Positions 6,573-14,393 are shown, counted from the first letter of the stretch. The stretch is DNA of 22,656 nt from JACDCA01 sp040881785 (GCA_040881785.1 JBBECO010000141.1:1-22656); one strand, 5' to 3'. The notes: generated by a model not told the origin, from the letters alone. A program made the numbers and translations.

Positions 6573-7952
6573 TCAGGCCGTCGCCTGGACGTCGGTGCGC
6601 ACCTCTTCGATCGCCTGCAGCGGGACGCGAAGCGTCGCACGGCACCCGATGCGGTCGGATCGGTTCTCCAGGAGAAGGCTGCCGCCGTGGGCCTCGGCGA
6701 TCTGCCGGCTGAGGACCAACCCGATCCCTGAGCCGCCCGGCTTGGTGGTGAAAAACGGCACGAACAGATTTCCGGTATTCGAGAGCCCCGGTCCCTCGTC
6801 CTCGACCCACAGCTCCATCGACGGCGGCGACGATCCCGGGAGACGATCCCAGCCCACCGTCACCTCGCCGCCGCTCTCGCGGACGGCGTCCACGGCGTTG
6901 CGAATCAGGTTGATCAGCAGCTGCTCGAGCTGATCGCCGTCCGCGCGAATCGTCAGGTCCGGCCCCCGCCGCACGCGGATCTCGTGCGCCTTCTCGAGCG
7001 TCACCACCCGGTCCACGAACGTCGCGACGTCGATCTGGGTACATTTGGGCGGCGGCAGCTTCGCGAGGCGTGCATACGCGCTCATGAATCGGCTCAGCGC
7101 CTCCGAGCGGGACGCGATGACCGCGAGCCCCCGCGTGACGTCTTCGCGCCAGTCGGACGGCGGCGGATCGCGGTCGATGATCGCCGAGAGGCTGCCGGCG
7201 ATCGACTTGATCGGCGCAAGCGAGTTGTTCATCTCGTGCCCGATGACGCGGATGAGGCGCTGGAACGCCTGGCGTTCTTCTTCCCGCAGGGGACGGCTCA
7301 GATCCGACAGGACCAGCAGTTCGTGGGGCCGCCCTCCCTGGCGGAACTGGCTGCGCCGGACTTCCCAGCGGCCCACGCCGCCGGGGAAGGCGGTGTTGAT
7401 GACGCGCGGCGCTTCCCCGTGCAGGTATTGATCGATCCCGATCTCCTGCGCGCGCCGTCCCAGGAGCCGCTCGGCGACCTGGCCGAGCAGCCGCGCCCCC
7501 GCGCGATTGACGAACTTCAGCTCGGCGCTCTCGTCGAACGTGAAGACGGCCACGTCGATCTCCGCCATCACCTTGCGCAGCAGCGTCGTCGCTTCCAGCG
7601 CATCCAGCCGCTGATGCCGGAGCGTCTCGACGAGCGCGTTCACCTCGATCATGACCTCACCGAGCGGATCGCCGCCGCGCGCGCCGCGTGCCCGGATGGA
7701 GAAGTCCCCTTCGCCCAGGGCGGCGAGCAGGTTCGAGAGGGTCTGGAGCGGCACGACCACGCGCTCGCGCAGTGCGAACGCAAAGCCGAGGCAGAACGTG
7801 ACGATGAGGACGGTGAGCGTCCACTGGACCTTGGGCGTGTAGTCGCCGGTCCAGAGAAAGACCAGGGAGATCACCGCGCCCGGCAGCGCCGACGCCAGCG
7901 CCATCAGCAGGATGCGCCGGTCGTGCCTCAGCCACGGATCACGGGGATGCAT
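6573..7952 (-). CDS. NtrY-like membrane sensor histidine kinase
   Basis: The 459-residue kinase is the likely partner of the regulator encoded just upstream. Two membrane helices lie at about 15-34 and 45-62, with almost no periplasmic loop, so it probably senses a membrane or cytoplasmic signal. A HAMP-like region (64-115) and a PAS-like domain (about 122-215) follow. The phosphoacceptor is His239 in the H-box VIGHEMNNSLAPIKS. The ATPase domain shows the N box LINLIRNAVDAV, the G1 box DEGPGLS, an F box (PFFTTK) and the G2 box GGSGIGL. The HEMNN form of the H-box is typical of NtrY-type kinases that pair with NtrC-family regulators. The ATG is preceded by TAGAAT and a 6-nt spacer rather than a Shine-Dalgarno sequence, so it may also be made from its own leaderless transcript. 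Confidence 0.93.
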   Translation of the reverse strand: MHPRDPWLRHDRRILLMALASALPGAVISLVFLWTGDYTPKVQWTLTVLIVTFCLGFAFALRERVVVPLQTLSNLLAALGEGDFSIRARGARGGDPLGEVMIEVNALVETLRHQRLDALEATTLLRKVMAEIDVAVFTFDESAELKFVNRAGARLLGQVAERLLGRRAQEIGIDQYLHGEAPRVINTAFPGGVGRWEVRRSQFRQGGRPHELLVLSDLSRPLREEERQAFQRLIRVIGHEMNNSLAPIKSIAGSLSAIIDRDPPPSDWREDVTRGLAVIASRSEALSRFMSAYARLAKLPPPKCTQIDVATFVDRVVTLEKAHEIRVRRGPDLTIRADGDQLEQLLINLIRNAVDAVRESGGEVTVGWDRLPGSSPPSMELWVEDEGPGLSNTGNLFVPFFTTKPGGSGIGLVLSRQIAEAHGGSLLLENRSDRIGCRATLRVPLQAIEEVRTDVQATA

Positions 7953-7958
7953 GCCGGA

Positions 7959-7964
7959 ATTCTA
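7959..7964 (-). promoter_or_regulatory. Candidate -10 element, leaderless kinase start
   Basis: TAGAAT on the minus strand matches TATAAT at 5 of 6 positions and ends exactly 6 nt before the kinase ATG. No clear -35 hexamer is present. If real, the kinase can be expressed apart from the transporter genes. Confidence 0.45.
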
Positions 7965-8002
7965 GGCCACAGGGCCCGCGCATAGAAGCGCCGTCACGGC
8001 CG

Positions 8003-8089
8003 CCACGGTTCAACACGGTTCAACACGGCAAAAAAACCTCTGTCCGAATGGTCCGCCTGACCAGTGTTGCACCGTGTTGCACCGTGGCT
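8003..8089. repeat. Inverted pair of GTGTTGAACC-type repeats (family A, copy 2)
   Basis: The arm 8003-8028 is two and a half copies of CCACGGTTCAA/CACGGTTCAA. The arm 8064-8089 is its near reverse complement with A-to-C changes (GTGTTGCACC instead of GTGTTGAACC). They can pair over about 26 bp around a 35-nt loop that carries a run of seven A (seven T on the transcribed strand). The right arm reaches into the stop codon of the response regulator gene. This block fills most of the gap between regulator and kinase. Confidence 0.8.
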
Positions 8090-9509
8090 ACAGGCCGTAG
8101 CGTTGGAGGCGGCGGTACAGCGCGCTGCGGCTCAGACCGAGCGCCTTGGCTGCCTGGCTGACGTTGCCGTCGTAGCGGGACATGGCTTTCTTGATCAGGA
8201 AGCACTCGACGTCCTCGAGGCTCATGTCCTCCAGCCGTCCGGCGGCCGCCTGGCCGGTGGGACGCAGGCCCAGGTCTCCGGGCTTGACCAGCGGGCCGGG
8301 CGCCATCAGGACGGCACGCTCGATCGCGTGATCCAGTTCCCGCACGTTGCCTGGCCAGGAGTGCTCCAGCAGCATCTGCATGGCGCCGCTCTCGAACCCC
8401 GTCAGGCGCTTCCGATACCGCTGCGCATGCTGCCGCAGGAAATGCTGTGCGAGCAGCGGTGTATCCTCGCGGCGGTCCCGCAACGGCGGGATGCGGATCT
8501 CGATCGTGTTCAGCCGGAAGAGCAGGTCCTGCCGGAACCGGCCGGCGGCCACCTCCTCGTTGAGATCCGCGTTGGTGGCCGAGATGATGCGGACGTTCAC
8601 GCGGCGCGTGCGCGACGAGCCGAGCCGTTCGAACTCGCCGGTCTCGATGACCCGCAGCAGCTTGGCCTGCTGGCTCATGGGCACGTTGGCGATCTCGTCG
8701 AGGAACAGGGTCGCCTGATCGGCGAGCTCGAACCGGCCCACGCGGTCGGTCTTGGCGTCGGTAAAGGCGCCGCGGACGTGACCGAACAGCTCGCTCTCGA
8801 AGACCCCTTCCGAGACACCGCCGGAATTGACGATCACCATGGGTCTCGAGGCCCGGCTCGAGACGGCGTGCAGCGCGCGCGCGATGACGCCTTTACCGGT
8901 CCCGTTCTCGCCCAGGACGAGGACGTTCGCATCCGAGGGGCCGACGCGCGACACGATCTGCAGCACGTTCTGCATCGCCTGCGATTCGGCCACGATGTTC
9001 GGCATGCCCTCGCCGCGCAGGATCGAATTCTCCGCCTCGAGCCGCTGCCCCTTCCGGATGGCCTGGCTCAACTCGATTTGCGTGCGGACGATGGCGAGGA
9101 GGCGCGCGTTGTCCCACGGCTTCTGGACGAAGTCCCGCGCGCCGCGGCGCATCGCCTCGACGGCCACGTCCACGCTGCCCCAGGCCGTCATCACGACGAC
9201 CGGGAGCGTCGGGTCGATGGCCTGGATGCGCGAGAGCAGGTTGAGACCTTCTTCACCGGAGGTGGTGTCGCGCGTGTAGTTCAGATCGATCAGCGCGACG
9301 TCGAACTCGCGCGCGTCGACGGCGGCCAGCACTCCGGCGGGCGACGACGCCGTTTCGAGGTGAAAGCCCTCCCCCTTGAGCAGCAGCCGCAGCGCCTCGA
9401 GCACGTCCGGCTGGTCGTCGGCGATCAGCACGCGCGGGTCCGGGCTGCCCGGCCGGGGCCGGTCGCTCTCGCGCGACGGGCGGTCCTTCAGGTGGTCCGT
9501 GATGAGCAT
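8088..9509 (-). CDS. NtrC-family response regulator (sigma-54 activator type)
   Basis: The 473-residue protein has three domains. The receiver (25-145) has the acidic pair Asp31-Asp32, phosphoacceptor Asp75 (ALIDLNY) and Lys130 (VQKPW); a short insert follows Asp75. The AAA+ domain (about 170-400) shows Walker A GENGTGKG (200-207) and Walker B LFLDEIANV (268-276). The sigma-54 contact loop reads GAFTDA (247-252) instead of the usual GAFTGA. The C-terminus is a Fis-type helix-turn-helix (VSQAAKALGLSRSALYRRLQ). Its ATG follows the permease stop with no space (TAGATG), which implies translational coupling to the transporter. It most likely activates this same transporter block through the sigma-54-like site at 14379-14393. 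The Asp in GAFTDA is, from memory, common in this subfamily. Confidence 0.93.
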   Translation of the reverse strand: MLITDHLKDRPSRESDRPRPGSPDPRVLIADDQPDVLEALRLLLKGEGFHLETASSPAGVLAAVDAREFDVALIDLNYTRDTTSGEEGLNLLSRIQAIDPTLPVVVMTAWGSVDVAVEAMRRGARDFVQKPWDNARLLAIVRTQIELSQAIRKGQRLEAENSILRGEGMPNIVAESQAMQNVLQIVSRVGPSDANVLVLGENGTGKGVIARALHAVSSRASRPMVIVNSGGVSEGVFESELFGHVRGAFTDAKTDRVGRFELADQATLFLDEIANVPMSQQAKLLRVIETGEFERLGSSRTRRVNVRIISATNADLNEEVAAGRFRQDLLFRLNTIEIRIPPLRDRREDTPLLAQHFLRQHAQRYRKRLTGFESGAMQMLLEHSWPGNVRELDHAIERAVLMAPGPLVKPGDLGLRPTGQAAAGRLEDMSLEDVECFLIKKAMSRYDGNVSQAAKALGLSRSALYRRLQRYGL

Positions 9510-11957
9510 CTAGTCCGTTCTGAGCGCGATCAGCGGATCGATCCGCGTCGCGCGGCGGGCAGGGATGTAACTGGCCACGAGGGCGACGGCCGCGAGCACC
9601 GCGGAGGTACCTCCGAACGTCAGCGGGTCGCGCGCGCTGACATTCGGCAGCAGCTCCGGCGGAATCGCGGAGGCCAGGACGAGCGCGAGCAGAAGGCCGG
9701 CGCCGAGGCCGGCCGCGACGAGCATGAGGCCGTGCCCCAGCACCAGACGCAGCACCGAGGACGGCTGGGCGCCGAGCGCCATGCGGACACCAATCTCACG
9801 CGTGCGCTGCGCCACCGAGTAGTTCGCCACGCCGTACAGACCGATCGATGCCAGCAGCAGCGCCAGCCCGCCAAACGCCGCCAGCACGATCACATTGATC
9901 CGGAGCGGCGCCAGCGCGTCGGCCGCCTGGTCCTCGAGCGTCCGCACGTTGAACACCGACAGCGTGGGATCGAGCTCCTGCACCTCGCGCCGCACGATCC
10001 CCGCGAGCCCCGCCGCATCACCGCCGCTCCGGACGTGCAGCGCCGCCTGTGGCGAGTAGTTCTGCCGCAGCGGCTGGTAGATGAAGGGGATGGGGTCTTC
10101 GCCGACGGCGTTGTAGACCGCGTTCCGCGCCACACCGATCACGGTCGTGAACGCCTCGTCGCCGAAGAACGTGAAGCGTTTGCCGATCGCCTCCTGTCCG
10201 GGCCAGAACCGCTCCGCCATGGTCTCGTTGATCACGACGACGAGCGGCGCGCCGGTGGCGTCCGTCTGCGTGAAGTCACGGCCTCGCACGAGGGGGACGT
10301 CGATCGTCTCGAGATAACCCGGGCTGACCGAGTTCACCTGCACCAGGATCCGATCCTGCGTCGTCGTGTCCATCCCCTCCGGGAAGACGCTGCGCAGCAG
10401 GCCCCCCGCGAGCGGCGGATTCTGGGCAACGGCCGCCTTCTGAACACCGGGCAGGCCGGAGACACGCTCGACCACCTGCTGGTAGAACAGCTGGCCGCGC
10501 TCGGGCGTGTACCCTTCACGACCCAGGTTGAAATTCATGATGAGCACGCCGCGGGTCTCGAAGCCCATTTCGGCGCCCTGGGCGTCACGCAGACTCCGCA
10601 GGAAGAGACCGGCGGCAATGAGGGCGATCAGCGACAGCGCGACCTGTGAGACCACGAGCGCCTGGCGGAGGCTGATGAACGACCGCCAGCCGCGACCCGC
10701 GCCGAACGGCACCGTCTCGTTCTTCAACACCGGGACGACGTCGGCTCTGGACGCCTGGATGGCAGGCGCAAGGCCGAACAGGACGCCCGTCAGCAGCGCC
10801 AGCGCCGCCGTAAAGGCCAGTACCCGGCCGTCGATCGTCAGGCCTTCGTCCACCGGGAGAGGAAGCTGCAGGTCGGCCGCCACCAGGCCGTCCAGCAGCC
10901 AGAAGGCCAGCAGCAGTCCAAGGGCGCCGCCGAGGATCGAGAGCAGCACGCTTTCGGTCAGGAGCTGCCGCAGCAGGCGGCCGCGCGCGGCGCCCAGCGC
11001 CAGGCGAATCGCGATCTCCTTGCGGCGCGTGTTCGCCCGCGCGAGCAGCAGGTTGGCGATGTTGGCGCAGGCGATCAGCAGCACGATGCCGACAACCGTC
11101 ATCAGGATCATCGATACCTGCACGACCTGCGGGCCCCCCGGGCCGAAGGGATTGAGACGCGTCTCGAGCAGCGGCTGCACGCCGGCGCTGCGCCCCTGGT
11201 TGTCGGCCGGGAAGGCCTGCGCCAGCTGGCCGAAGACCGTCTGCAGGTTGGCGCCGGCCTGCTCGAGGCTGACGCCGGGCTTCAGCCGTCCGAACGCGAA
11301 CAGGAAGAGCCCGCGGCGCTCCTCGTACCAGTCGAAGTTCGGCTGCGCGACGTCGTGCATGGACATCGGGACCCAGACGGAGGGCCCGCCGCCGAGCAGC
11401 GTGCCGGTGAATCCCTTCGGCGCGACGCCGACGACGGTGAACGGGGTCCGGTTGAGCGTGAGCGTTCGTCCGACGATCGCGGGATCGCTCCCGAGACTGC
11501 GTTCCCAGAAGCCGTGGCTCACGACCGCGACGGGCGTCGGTTTCTCGTCCTCTTCCCGCAGGAAACCGCGGCCGAGCGGCGGCTGCGCGCCGAGCACCGA
11601 AAAGTAATTGCCCGAGACGACCTGCGCCGGGATCTGTTCCGCTTCGCTCCCCGTGCTCCAGTTCAGCTGCGCGAACGTGAACGCGGCCATGTCGGTGAAG
11701 GCCTGGTTCTGGTCGCGGAGGTCCTTGTAATTCAGGTGCGAGAGAGGAAGGTTGCCGGGGTTGCGCTCGTCGGTCGTGAAGACCGAAACGACCCGCGCCG
11801 GCTCCTCGACCGGAATCGGCCGCAGAAGGACGACGTTGATGAGACTGAAGATCGCGGTGTTGGCGCCGATCCCGAGGGCCAGCGACAACGCCGCGATCAC
11901 CGTGAACGCAGGGCTCCGGAGGAGCATCCGGAAGCCGTAGGAGAGATCTTTGATCAT
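9510..11957 (-). CDS. ADOP-type MacB/FtsX permease (815 aa)
   Basis: The 815-residue membrane protein carries two MacB-PCD plus FtsX units in one chain. A first helix (about 17-40, AFTVIAALSLALGIGANTA) precedes a large periplasmic domain. A three-helix FtsX block (about 285-410, with RRKEIAIRLALGAARGRLLRQ) follows, then a helix at about 430-452, a second periplasmic domain, and a last FtsX block (about 680-805, with TREIGVRMALGAQ and PARRATRIDPLIALR). This duplicated layout is that of ADOP, a family abundant in acidobacteria and usually without an adjacent ATPase. Here an ATPase, an adaptor and a two-component system adjoin it. It probably exports a peptide, lipid or drug-like compound, or signals across the envelope; the substrate is unknown. 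The ATG has no Shine-Dalgarno sequence; the TTCAGCATT repeat runs up to it. Confidence 0.92.
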   Translation of the reverse strand: MIKDLSYGFRMLLRSPAFTVIAALSLALGIGANTAIFSLINVVLLRPIPVEEPARVVSVFTTDERNPGNLPLSHLNYKDLRDQNQAFTDMAAFTFAQLNWSTGSEAEQIPAQVVSGNYFSVLGAQPPLGRGFLREEDEKPTPVAVVSHGFWERSLGSDPAIVGRTLTLNRTPFTVVGVAPKGFTGTLLGGGPSVWVPMSMHDVAQPNFDWYEERRGLFLFAFGRLKPGVSLEQAGANLQTVFGQLAQAFPADNQGRSAGVQPLLETRLNPFGPGGPQVVQVSMILMTVVGIVLLIACANIANLLLARANTRRKEIAIRLALGAARGRLLRQLLTESVLLSILGGALGLLLAFWLLDGLVAADLQLPLPVDEGLTIDGRVLAFTAALALLTGVLFGLAPAIQASRADVVPVLKNETVPFGAGRGWRSFISLRQALVVSQVALSLIALIAAGLFLRSLRDAQGAEMGFETRGVLIMNFNLGREGYTPERGQLFYQQVVERVSGLPGVQKAAVAQNPPLAGGLLRSVFPEGMDTTTQDRILVQVNSVSPGYLETIDVPLVRGRDFTQTDATGAPLVVVINETMAERFWPGQEAIGKRFTFFGDEAFTTVIGVARNAVYNAVGEDPIPFIYQPLRQNYSPQAALHVRSGGDAAGLAGIVRREVQELDPTLSVFNVRTLEDQAADALAPLRINVIVLAAFGGLALLLASIGLYGVANYSVAQRTREIGVRMALGAQPSSVLRLVLGHGLMLVAAGLGAGLLLALVLASAIPPELLPNVSARDPLTFGGTSAVLAAVALVASYIPARRATRIDPLIALRTD

Positions 11958-11960
11958 GGC

Positions 11961-12052
11961 AATGCTGAATGCTGAATGTTGAATGCTGAAGTTAATGTGG
12001 CAATTCTGAAGTTCAGCATTAATTCAGCATTCAGAATTCAGCCTTCAGCATT
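11961..12052. repeat. AATGCTGAAT/TTCAGCATT inverted repeat block (family C)
   Basis: The left arm (11961-11996) repeats AATGCTGAAT-like words, and the right arm (12003-12052) repeats the reverse complement TTCAGCATT and ATTCAGAATTCAG words. Together they form an imperfect cruciform or hairpin. The block is strikingly AT-rich beside its neighbours. It fills the whole 96-bp gap between the ATPase stop and the permease start. Confidence 0.85.
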
Positions 12053-12053
12053 G

Positions 12054-12800
12054 CTAGTGTTCGATATGGAAGCCGCTCTCTTCGAGCTCCTTCTCGCCGC
12101 GCTTGCCGGTGCCGTCTTCTTCGACGACCCGGCCGTCGAACAGATGGATGGAGCGGTCGGCGTGGCGCGCGTAGCGCGGATCGTGCGTCACCATGCAGAT
12201 CGTCGCCCCCTCACGGTGCAGCTCGCGGAGCAGCTCCATGACCGCCTCGCCGTTCTTCGAGTCGAGGTTCCCGGTGGGCTCGTCGGCCAGCAGGATCGAG
12301 GGGGATCCGGCGACCGCGCGCGCGACGGCCACGCGCTGCTGCTGACCGCCCGAGAGCTGGCTGGGCAGGTGCTTCGCGCGGTGCGCCATCCCGACCTTCT
12401 CGAGCGCCGCCATGACGCGTTCCTTGCGCTCCGCCGATTTCATGCCGCGGTAGGTGAGCGGCAGCTCGACGTTCTCGTACACGTTCAGATCGCCAATCAG
12501 GTTGAAGCTCTGGAAGATGAACCCGATCTCGCGGTTGCGGACGCGTGCGCGTTCCGACAGGGGCAGGTCGGCGACCGACTTGCCGTTGAGGGTGTAGTTC
12601 CCCTCGGTGGGCGAGTCGAGCAGCCCCAGGATCGAGAGCAGCGTCGATTTACCGCAGCCCGACGGTCCGGCGATGGCGATGTATTCGCCGCTCTTGATCT
12701 CGAGGTGAATCCCGGCGAGTGCGTGCGTCTCGACTTCGTCGGTGAAGAACACCTTCGTGACGCCATCGAGGTGGATCAGCGTCTGCCCTGTACTGCTCAT
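12054..12800 (-). CDS. ABC transporter ATPase, LolD/MacB type
   Basis: The 248-residue ATPase is the energizing subunit of the adjacent permease. Walker A GPSGCGKST lies near residues 44-52, the Q-loop in IFQSFNLI near 94, the signature LSGGQQQR near 148 and Walker B ILLADEPTGNLDS near 170, followed by the switch THDPRYA. The MacB/LolD/FtsE subfamily is shown by the N-terminal FFTDEVETHALAGIHLEI and by DEPTGNLD. Length is normal. The ATG at 12800 has the best ribosome binding site in the window (AAAGGAG, 5 nt spacer), and the AAAG part of it is the edge of the first 71-bp repeat unit. It lies between the adaptor and permease genes on one strand and presumably acts at the inner membrane. Confidence 0.95.
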   Translation of the reverse strand: MSSTGQTLIHLDGVTKVFFTDEVETHALAGIHLEIKSGEYIAIAGPSGCGKSTLLSILGLLDSPTEGNYTLNGKSVADLPLSERARVRNREIGFIFQSFNLIGDLNVYENVELPLTYRGMKSAERKERVMAALEKVGMAHRAKHLPSQLSGGQQQRVAVARAVAGSPSILLADEPTGNLDSKNGEAVMELLRELHREGATICMVTHDPRYARHADRSIHLFDGRVVEEDGTGKRGEKELEESGFHIEH

Positions 12801-12808
12801 CTGCGCTC

Positions 12809-13054
12809 CTTTATTGAATCGGCGGGGACCCCTGCACCCCGCCTGGCGGCCTGCACTCGCTCCCGCTCCGTTCCGTCCGCTTTATTGAATCGGCGGGGAC
12901 CCCTGCACCCCGCCTGGCGGCCTGCACTCGCTCCNNNNNNNNNNNNNNNNNNNNNNNNNNNNNNNNNNNNNNNNNNNNNNNNNNNNNNNNNNNNNNNNNN
13001 NNNNNNNNNNNNNNNNNNNNNNNNNNNNNNNNNNCGCTCCGTTCCGTCCGCTTT
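12809..13054. repeat. 71-bp tandem repeat interrupted by the scaffold gap (family E)
   Basis: A unit beginning CTTTATTGAATCGGCGGGGA starts at 12809 and again at 12880, giving a 71-bp period. Copy 1 is complete, and copy 2 runs to 12934, where the N run starts. After the gap, 13035-13050 supply exactly the missing last 16 bases of a unit, followed by CTTT, so the array is collapsed and its true copy number is unknown. Each unit contains a 7-bp hairpin (GGCGGGG/CCCCGCC, 9-nt loop). It lies inside the transporter block, between adaptor and ATPase. Confidence 0.9.
12935..13034. other. Scaffold gap of exactly 100 N
   Basis: One hundred N is a common placeholder for a gap of unknown length. It splits the 71-bp tandem array, which is the likely reason assembly failed here. 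Confidence 0.97.
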
Positions 13055-13065
13055 CCTGATCGCCG

Positions 13066-14322
13066 CTATTTCAGTCGTATCCGGTCGTAGGCGTCGTGCG
13101 CCGACATGTCCGAGAGGATCACTTCGTCGCCGGGCTGGAGCCCCTCGAGGACCTCGATTTCGTTGACCGAGCTGCGGCCGAGCCGCACCTTGACCCGGTG
13201 CGCTTCCCCTTTGCCATCCAGCTTGAAGAGCAGCACTTCGCTGTTCTCCTGGCCGAAGGCCGGACGGCCGACCTTGATGACGTCCGCGAGCTTCTCGAGC
13301 GTGATCGTGCCGTCCACGCTGAGGTCGGGCCGGGCGCCTGGCGGGAGCTCGCCCTCGAGCGAGATGTCCACGCCGACTGTGCCGCCGGTGGCGGTCGGGT
13401 CGATGCGCATGACCTTGCCCTGGATGATCCCGTTGCGGGTGTCGACTTCGGCGACCTGTCCGATGCGGATGTCCTTCGTCTGCGTTTCCGCGATCCTGAC
13501 CTCCGCCTTCAGTCTCGTCGGATCCGCAACGCGGGCGAGGTTCGTGCCCGGGCCGACCTGCTGACCGACTTCAACCGGCACCTGCGAGAGCACGCCGGCC
13601 ATGCCGGCCTTCACCTTCAGGTCCTCCTGCTCCTGCAGCCGCAGCTGATACTGGGCGAGGCGCTGCGTCACGTCGGCTTCCTGCGGGGCGAGCTGGGACT
13701 TGATCCCCTTCTTTGTGTTGTCCAGCTGCTTCAGCGAGATCGCCAGGCGGTTCTTGAGGTCGGCGGTCTGCGAGCGAAACTGTTTGACCTGCAGTTCTGA
13801 GACGAGTCCATCCTCCAGCAGGGCTTCCTGCGCTTCGAGATTGAGCTTGGCGTTGTTGTAGTTGGTTTCCGCGGTAGCGAGATCCGCTTCCTGGTTGAGG
13901 AGCTGGCGCTCGAGCTCGGCTTTGCGGTTCTCATGGGCCGCGAGTGCCGACTGGTGCGCGAGCCGCGCGTCCTGCACGGCCTGCTGGAGCTGCGGGTTGC
14001 TCAATTCGAGAATGACGCTCGTCGGGGTGACCTGCGCGCCGGGGCGCAGCAGGATCCGTTCGACGCGCCCCTGCGTGTTCGTGTTGATCCAGCGGATGTC
14101 TTCGGGCACCAGCGTGCCGGAGCCGCGCACGAGACGGAGCATCGGTCCGCGCTCGACTTTGGCGACCCACACGGCGGCCCGATCCACCCCCGGGGCGGCG
14201 GGCTTCAACTGCGCGACGCCATAACTGACGCCGGCAATGACGACCAGGACGACGGTCGCCATGATCATGCGGCGGATCTTCTTTTTCTTCGCGACGCTTG
14301 CGGGACGTGCAATATCGACCAT
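13066..14322 (-). CDS. HlyD/MacA-type periplasmic adaptor protein
   Basis: The 418-residue membrane fusion protein links an inner-membrane exporter to an outer-membrane channel. Residues 12-19 are basic, followed by one membrane helix (about 19-38). The lipoyl-like half motif GRVERILLRPGAQVTPTSVILEL lies near 84-107. A long coiled coil covers about 110-245 (QDARLAHQSALAAHENRKAELE and beyond), and the second lipoyl half (AGMAGVLSQVPVEVGQQV) follows. Beta-barrel and C-terminal domains end with GLQPGDEVILSDM. ATG at 14322 has GAGG 6 nt upstream. It is the first gene of the transporter block and has a sigma-54-like promoter upstream. No outer-membrane TolC-like gene is in the window, so that partner must be elsewhere if it is needed. 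Confidence 0.94.
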   Translation of the reverse strand: MVDIARPASVAKKKKIRRMIMATVVLVVIAGVSYGVAQLKPAAPGVDRAAVWVAKVERGPMLRLVRGSGTLVPEDIRWINTNTQGRVERILLRPGAQVTPTSVILELSNPQLQQAVQDARLAHQSALAAHENRKAELERQLLNQEADLATAETNYNNAKLNLEAQEALLEDGLVSELQVKQFRSQTADLKNRLAISLKQLDNTKKGIKSQLAPQEADVTQRLAQYQLRLQEQEDLKVKAGMAGVLSQVPVEVGQQVGPGTNLARVADPTRLKAEVRIAETQTKDIRIGQVAEVDTRNGIIQGKVMRIDPTATGGTVGVDISLEGELPPGARPDLSVDGTITLEKLADVIKVGRPAFGQENSEVLLFKLDGKGEAHRVKVRLGRSSVNEIEVLEGLQPGDEVILSDMSAHDAYDRIRLK

Positions 14323-14378
14323 TAGCTGCCTCTGGCTTGAATCCGGGGAGCGGGATACACCCGGTCAATCCAGATTAA

Positions 14379-14393
14379 CCAAACGGGGTGCCA
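14379..14393 (-). promoter_or_regulatory. Candidate sigma-54 (-24/-12) promoter of the transporter block
   Basis: The minus strand reads TGGCACCCCGTTTGG. Against the consensus TGGCAC-N5-TTGC, everything fits except the last C, which is G. Transcription would start near 14368, leaving a leader of about 45 nt with a good ribosome binding site. The downstream regulator is of the sigma-54 activator type, which makes the match more believable. The rest of the 236-bp gap (14323-14558) shows only a short GCTT/AAGC inverted repeat near 14460; no clear activator site was found. Confidence 0.45.

Noticed and set aside
8003..8089. Rho-independent terminator between regulator and kinase
   Set aside because: The T run lies inside the loop of the large inverted repeat, and the only small hairpin before it (TGGTC/GACCA) is 13 nt too far from the T run.
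8064..10649. An 861-codon plus-strand open frame
   Set aside because: It lies opposite the NtrC-type regulator and ADOP permease, which have clear domains and motifs. Its product is an Arg/His/Asp/Gln-rich string typical of antisense frames in GC-rich DNA.
12801..13065. Insertion sequence or mobile element at the second gap
   Set aside because: No transposase fragment, terminal inverted repeat or target duplication is visible; the 71-bp tandem unit explains the flanks.
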